NCBI GenBank assembly: GCA_043764135.1
Contig: JAYUKV010000058.1
Location: 1 to 14,349, forward strand
DNA: 14,349 bases
Source: JAYUKV01 sp043764135
Lineage (GTDB): Bacteria; Patescibacteriota; JACMRA01
Direction: 5' to 3'
The notes under the pieces: model-generated
Told to the model about the DNA's origin: nothing
The model's database searches: none
Seen by the model: only the letters and a program-made list of their open reading frames with translations
Position numbers and translations under genes: made by a program
Shown: positions 12,811 through 14,349 of the stretch, one piece after another
Position numbering within the stretch: the first letter of the stretch is position 1
Layout of the letters: every line of letters begins with the position of its first letter

Positions 12811-14190
12811 TTATTCTTTGGCTTTTTTATACCTTTCTAATGCTTCTTGGCGTGCTATAGATTGAATTATAATTGGGTCGTTATTTAAATCTGAATTAAG
12901 CTTATACTTACTTACATATAAGTTGTTAGGATCATATTTTGCTGCTTGTAGATAAGGATTGAATATTCTGATCGGCTTTGGATCTGCTCCAACACTTGCA
13001 CTCCATTGCCAACCACCATTATTTGACGCTTCATCTAGATCTAGTAGCATTGCTCTAAAGTATTGTTGACCCAATCTCCAGTCAACACCAAGGGTTTTTG
13101 TTAATACTGAACCTACTATCATTCTTGATCGATTGTGCATGTATCCTTCAGTAATTAATTGTCTCATAGCTGCATCAACTATTTCATACCCTGTTTGACC
13201 ATGAATCCACTTTTTAAATCTGTTATATTGCTCAGCTTGATCAACCCACAATTCTTTTTTATTTCTATATTTTAACTGAAATTCTTCATTTAATAAATTC
13301 GGATAATTATATAATAGGTATTTATAAAATTCTCTCCATATTAATTCAGATATAAATATTGATTCTCTGGGGTTTGGATCAATTGCTTTTATTTTTTCTT
13401 TTATTGTTCTTGGACTTATTAAACCCCACTTTAATGCAACACTGAGTTGAGAATTAATTTTAGATAAATCATCTCTATCGGTTTGGTATGTAAAATATTC
13501 TATTTTTAGATATTGATCTAGTTTATTTAAAACTTCATTTTCATTATTATACCATTCAAAATTTAATTGTTCATCTAAATCTGCTAAATTTATGGTCGCA
13601 TTATTGATTTCTATAGATAACGGCTTTAAGTTAGAATTTAATGCTTTAAAATCAATTTTCGGAAACTCCCTTATTAAAATTACTTTAGATAAGTCTGTTA
13701 CAGGTAAGCACGAACTTGAAAGAAAATCATTCATTACAGCATTTTTAAATGGCGTAAAAACAGAATATAAGTTACCAGTTCCTGATTTCTGTTTTAGATC
13801 TATTGAACATTTATCCTGAAAATAATTTACTGTATTTCCAAGCTTGATCATTAATTCTTGTATATTTAGATCTCTCTTTCGTCCGTAAGGGTCTAAATCA
13901 GCATTGGCAAAAATATTTAGTTTGTATTTGGAACTTAACTCCTTAAATATTTCTTCAACATTCCCACAGACTATATTTAAGTTCATACTTTCTTCAAGTT
14001 GTTCTATAATTGTGTACATATATCTCAATCTTCTAGTATACAGAGGTTGGCTTACAAAATGATTATCTAGAATAAACAAGCAAAGAACTTGATTTTTGTT
14101 TTTTTGAGCGTCTTTGACACAATAAAAAAGCGCAGGATTATCGAATAGTCTATGATCAGAACGGTTCCAAAAGATATTTATTTCTTTCAT
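12811..14190 (-). CDS. phrB: Class I deoxyribodipyrimidine photolyase
   Basis: Light-driven flavoenzyme that splits UV-induced cyclobutane pyrimidine dimers. The 459-residue protein shows both parts: an N-terminal alpha/beta antenna-type domain (IFWNRSDHRLFDNPAL, the FRxDLRxxDNxAL motif with changes) and a C-terminal FAD domain with YQTDRDD..NSQLSVALKWGLISPR, ELIWREFY (282-289, glutamate and tryptophan of the dimer site), GQTGYEIVDAAMRQL (331-345), GYMHNRSRMI (349-358), and NNGGWQW (390-396) leading into RIFNP (408-412). Tryptophans for the electron-transfer chain are clear at 394 and 371; the third may be 315. The start is supported by a promoter directly at the ATG. Single gene. It could in principle be a cryptochrome, but the catalytic residues favour repair. 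Confidence 0.96.
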   Translation of the reverse strand: MKEINIFWNRSDHRLFDNPALFYCVKDAQKNKNQVLCLFILDNHFVSQPLYTRRLRYMYTIIEQLEESMNLNIVCGNVEEIFKELSSKYKLNIFANADLDPYGRKRDLNIQELMIKLGNTVNYFQDKCSIDLKQKSGTGNLYSVFTPFKNAVMNDFLSSSCLPVTDLSKVILIREFPKIDFKALNSNLKPLSIEINNATINLADLDEQLNFEWYNNENEVLNKLDQYLKIEYFTYQTDRDDLSKINSQLSVALKWGLISPRTIKEKIKAIDPNPRESIFISELIWREFYKYLLYNYPNLLNEEFQLKYRNKKELWVDQAEQYNRFKKWIHGQTGYEIVDAAMRQLITEGYMHNRSRMIVGSVLTKTLGVDWRLGQQYFRAMLLDLDEASNNGGWQWSASVGADPKPIRIFNPYLQAAKYDPNNLYVSKYKLNSDLNNDPIIIQSIARQEALERYKKAKE

Positions 14191-14196
14191 AAAATA

Positions 14197-14225
14197 ATAA
14201 TGATTGTTGTTTAAATTAGAGTCAA
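14197..14225 (-). promoter_or_regulatory. Photolyase promoter, leaderless
   Basis: Minus strand: -35 TTGACT (14220-14225), 17-bp spacer, -10 CATTAT (14197-14202). Initiation is expected at about 14190, the A of the photolyase ATG. Confidence 0.45.
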
Positions 14226-14229
14226 AAAA

Positions 14230-14308
14230 TATTATCTAATTTTCGAACTCCAGGTCGTTCCTCAAATAGCACCTAAAACTTATAATTAAGTTTTAGTGCT
14301 ATTTTTTT
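14230..14308 (+). ncRNA. Candidate tiny RNA: promoter and strong terminator with no gene between
   Basis: On the plus strand TTGTTT (14207-14212) and TATTAT (14230-14235) are 17 bp apart and would start RNA near 14242. A terminator follows: AAATAGCAC-C-TAAAACTTA (14264-14282) with TAAGTTTTAGTGCTATTT (14287-14304), 18 bp with one bulged C, loop TAAT, seven T (14302-14308). The product would be about 65 nt, mostly the terminator itself. The alternative is that the hairpin ends a minus-strand gene lying beyond the right edge, although its T-run points the other way. Confidence 0.35.
14264..14308 (+). terminator. Strong plus-oriented terminator upstream of the photolyase gene
   Basis: 18-bp stem with one bulge and a 7-T tail, as described for the candidate tiny RNA. 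No plus-strand gene precedes it for 1.5 kb. Confidence 0.75.
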
Positions 14309-14349
14309 GTTGTAATCGTGGATGAATATTCTAATACTAGCTTCATGAA

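Noticed and set aside
13592..13819. Plus-strand frame inside the photolyase gene
   Set aside because: Shadow frame with no family resemblance or expression signals.
14299..14349. Possible C-terminal tail of a minus-strand gene entering from the right edge
   Set aside because: Two frames are open over only 16 to 24 codons, too short to choose between or to identify.
1..14349. CRISPR array, insertion sequence, or integrated element
   Set aside because: No spaced direct-repeat array, transposase, integrase or terminal inverted repeats were seen; the repeats found are local hairpins.

Overview
The window is AT-rich, low-GC bacterial chromosome with compact, mostly single-gene transcription units on both strands. 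Small divergent versions of universal genes (rpsG, rpsT, gap, a GCC-anticodon tRNA-Gly), few Shine-Dalgarno sequences and many promoters very close to start codons suggest a reduced-genome bacterium, most like the candidate phyla radiation (Patescibacteria). That is inference; no phylum can be assigned from this sequence. The standard code fits: 9 genes stop with TAA, 3 with TAG and 1 with TGA, and no long gene contains an in-frame TGA.

Layout. 1-716: a broken AbiEi-type antitoxin gene (minus), split by a frameshift in an 8-base poly(A) tract, with no toxin visible. 871-2391: a beta-CASP metallo-beta-lactamase ribonuclease (minus). 2631-2945: an orphan RelB/DinJ-like antitoxin (plus). 2965-3459: rpsG alone (minus). 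3618-4679: an MraY/WecA-type glycosyl-1-phosphate transferase (plus). 4807-6889: a two-gene plus-strand unit, a Nudix hydrolase followed by an ABC-type ATPase fused to a TOPRIM domain. 7218-8474: a membrane GT2 glycosyltransferase (plus). 8461-9948: a ComM-type AAA+ protein (minus), converging on and overlapping the GT2 gene by 14 bp. 10007-10984: gap (plus). 11086-11355: a segment without a credible gene but with its own promoter, locally raised GC, several hairpins and a terminator, probably a structured non-coding RNA. 11436-11509: tRNA-Gly. 11749-12027: rpsT. 12161-12691: an unrecognised 176-residue protein. 12811-14190: a class I DNA photolyase (minus). 14230-14308: a promoter and a strong terminator about 65 nt apart with no gene between, a candidate tiny RNA.

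How the genes fit together. The two glycosyltransferases point to cell-surface glycan assembly (lipid-linked first sugar, then processive polymerisation). ComM and photolyase concern DNA uptake and repair. The beta-CASP nuclease, rpsG, rpsT and tRNA-Gly belong to RNA metabolism and translation. The ATPase-TOPRIM protein with its Nudix partner, together with the two partnerless antitoxins, is the accessory or defence-like component. The points most worth following are the 11121-11350 RNA candidate, the Nudix/ATPase-TOPRIM pair, the slippery-tract antitoxin, and the catalytic-motif deviations in the MraY-like and ComM-like proteins.
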